Shown here: one piece after another, positions 5,431-6,548 of the stretch
Numbering within the stretch: position 1 is the stretch's first letter
Layout: the number at the start of each line of letters is the position of its first letter
Source of the DNA: an uncultured Clostridia bacterium
Lineage (GTDB): Bacteria; Bacillota; Clostridia; Peptostreptococcales; Anaerovoracaceae
Assembly (NCBI GenBank): GCA_934277655.1
Contig: CAKQVC010000122.1
Span: 1 to 6,548, forward strand
Length of the DNA stretch: 6,548 bases
Reading direction: 5' to 3'
Notes under the pieces: model-generated
Told to the model about the DNA's origin: nothing
What the model saw: the letters and a program-made list of their open reading frames with translations, nothing else
Database searches by the model: none
Position numbers and translations under genes: made by a program

Positions 5431-6360
5431 ATGAAGACAGTATTTATGGGGACACCGGATTTTGCGGCTGTTATCCTGGAAAAAATGCTTATGTCCGGTT
5501 ACGAAATGGGCTATGTCGTTACGCAGCCGGATAAAGCAAGAAATCGTGGAAAAAAAGTACAACATACACCAGTAAAAGAAATTGCACTTGCACACGATAT
5601 TCCAGTTCTTCAGCCGGAGAAAGTCCGCGGAAATGAGGAGTTTTATCAAAAACTGAAAGAATACAATCCGGAGATCATCGTCGTTGCCGCTTATGGGCAG
5701 ATCTTGCCGGAAGAAATCCTGCATTTGCCGAAACTGGGATGCATCAATGTGCATGCATCACTTCTGCCGAAATTTAGAGGTGCAGCACCGATCCAGCATG
5801 CAATCCTCAGTGGAGATAAAGAAACCGGCATTACGATCATGCAGATGGAAAAAGGTCTGGATACCGGAGACATGCTTTTAAAGGGTTCGATTGAAATTGG
5901 CAACATGAATTACAGCCAGCTCCATGATGAACTTGCAAAGCTGGGAGCAGAACTGCTTTTAAAGGCACTTCCAATGTTGGAACAGGGGCAGATCGTACCA
6001 GAAAAGCAAAAAGATGAGGATTCTACCTATGCTTCTTGTATCCAAAAGGAAGATGGGAAGATTGACTTTTCCAAAAGCCCGGAAGAAGTGGAAAGACTAA
6101 TCCGGGGATTCGATCCGTGGCCAGGAGCTTTTTGCAGTTATAACGATATGACGATGAAACTGTGGAAAGGACAGCCTTTGGACGAAAAAACAACGGAAGA
6201 GCCAGGAACCGTGCTCGGTGCAGATAAGGAAGGCCTTAGAATCGCATGTGGAGGACGGGCTCTTTTAGTAACAGAAATACAGGTGCCGGGTAAAAAAAGA
6301 GTGTCGGTAGCTGATTACCTGAGAGGAAATACCATTGAAAAGGGAATGGTTTTAAGATAA
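5431..6360 (+). CDS. fmt: Methionyl-tRNA formyltransferase
   Basis: Fmt transfers the formyl group of 10-formyl-tetrahydrofolate to Met-tRNA(fMet), preparing it for initiation. The 309-aa protein has normal family length. The N-terminal formyltransferase domain starts MKTVFMGTPDFA and contains AYGQILP (87-93), then NVHASLLPKFRGAAPIQ (106-122) with the catalytic N106 and H108, and LDTGD (143-147) with the catalytic D144. The C-terminal OB-like tRNA-binding domain runs from about 205 (KEDGKIDF...RGFDPWPGAF) to the end. The lysine/arginine-rich loop near 35-42 (KARNRGKK) fits the acceptor-stem-contacting insertion of the family. The ATG follows the def stop without a gap. A 20-nt spacer with AGGGGG separates it from the next gene. 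Confidence 0.97.
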   Translation: MKTVFMGTPDFAAVILEKMLMSGYEMGYVVTQPDKARNRGKKVQHTPVKEIALAHDIPVLQPEKVRGNEEFYQKLKEYNPEIIVVAAYGQILPEEILHLPKLGCINVHASLLPKFRGAAPIQHAILSGDKETGITIMQMEKGLDTGDMLLKGSIEIGNMNYSQLHDELAKLGAELLLKALPMLEQGQIVPEKQKDEDSTYASCIQKEDGKIDFSKSPEEVERLIRGFDPWPGAFCSYNDMTMKLWKGQPLDEKTTEEPGTVLGADKEGLRIACGGRALLVTEIQVPGKKRVSVADYLRGNTIEKGMVLR

Positions 6361-6380
6361 GAAAAAGGGGGATTTCTATT

Positions 6381-6548
6381 ATGTGGGATACGTATATGTC
6401 CTATTACGGATCAATGATATTACTGATTCCGGCAATTATATTTACCTTTTATGCACAGGCGAAGGTAAAATCAAATTTCAGGATTTATTCCAGAGTCAGA
6501 AACAACCGGAACCTGACAGGAGCACAGGCAGCCAGAATGGTACTGGAT
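6381..6548 (+). CDS. YugP-like zinc metallopeptidase, N-terminal 56 codons only (cut by window edge)
   Basis: An open frame starts at ATG 6381 and stays open to the end of the window. AGGGGG at 6366-6371, 9 nt upstream, serves as ribosome binding site. The product begins MWDTYMSYYG, followed by a hydrophobic segment at about 11-25 (SMILLIPAIIFTFYA), probably a membrane anchor, then a basic stretch with YSRVRNNRNLTGAQAARMVLD. The Y(S)RV...N..LTGA.AA..(I/V)L pattern after one N-terminal helix resembles B. subtilis YugP and the Zn_peptidase_2 (PF04298) family, which often follows fmt in Clostridia. The HExxH zinc site would lie beyond the window and cannot be checked here. Role of the family: unclear, membrane-bound. 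Confidence 0.8.
   Translation, partial: MWDTYMSYYGSMILLIPAIIFTFYAQAKVKSNFRIYSRVRNNRNLTGAQAARMVLD

Overview
The window looks like ordinary chromosome from a Gram-positive anaerobe of the Clostridia, most likely a Lachnospiraceae-type gut bacterium. This rests on three things: strong AGGAGG-like ribosome binding sites about 7 nt from the starts, moderate to low GC with A-rich gaps, and the gene order priA-def-fmt followed by a YugP-type zinc peptidase, which is typical of Clostridia. The placement is inferred from gene content and protein style, not from any search.

Layout. Positions 15-845 (minus strand) hold a TIGR01212/YhcC-like radical SAM protein that stops early. Positions 846-1073 are a divergent intergenic region with two candidate plus-strand promoters and, between them, a pair of related 34-nt structured repeats. 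From 1074 to the right end every gene is on the plus strand and closely spaced: queH (epoxyqueuosine reductase, GTG start), asnA (aspartate-ammonia ligase), priA (primosomal helicase), def (peptide deformylase), fmt (methionyl-tRNA formyltransferase), and the first 56 codons of a YugP-like membrane zinc metallopeptidase cut by the window edge. No convincing terminator was seen between queH and the right edge, so they may form one operon, possibly with weak internal promoters.

How the genes fit together. fmt and def are the two ends of the N-formylmethionine cycle: Fmt formylates initiator Met-tRNA with 10-formyl-THF, and Def removes the formyl group from nascent proteins. They abut as TAA|ATG and are probably translationally coupled. 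priA is the replication-restart helicase commonly found just upstream of them in Firmicutes. queH makes the last step of tRNA queuosine synthesis and asnA makes asparagine; their place at the head of this cluster may be lineage-specific.

The main unexplained item is the queH leader. Two 34-nt units (898-931 and 959-992) align without gaps at 25 of 34 positions and fold alike: a CTG/CAG stem, an asymmetric UGA/GAA internal loop compatible with tandem sheared G.A pairs, and a short tetraloop hairpin. The second unit sits inside a 14-position stem with two mismatches. I do not recognise this as a known riboswitch; it could be a new cis-regulatory RNA or a dispersed intergenic repeat. Two protein oddities are also notable: PriA is short and seems to lack its winged-helix domain, and the radical SAM protein lacks the family's usual C-terminal tail. 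I see no CRISPR array, insertion sequence, tRNA, rRNA, defence or phage genes.
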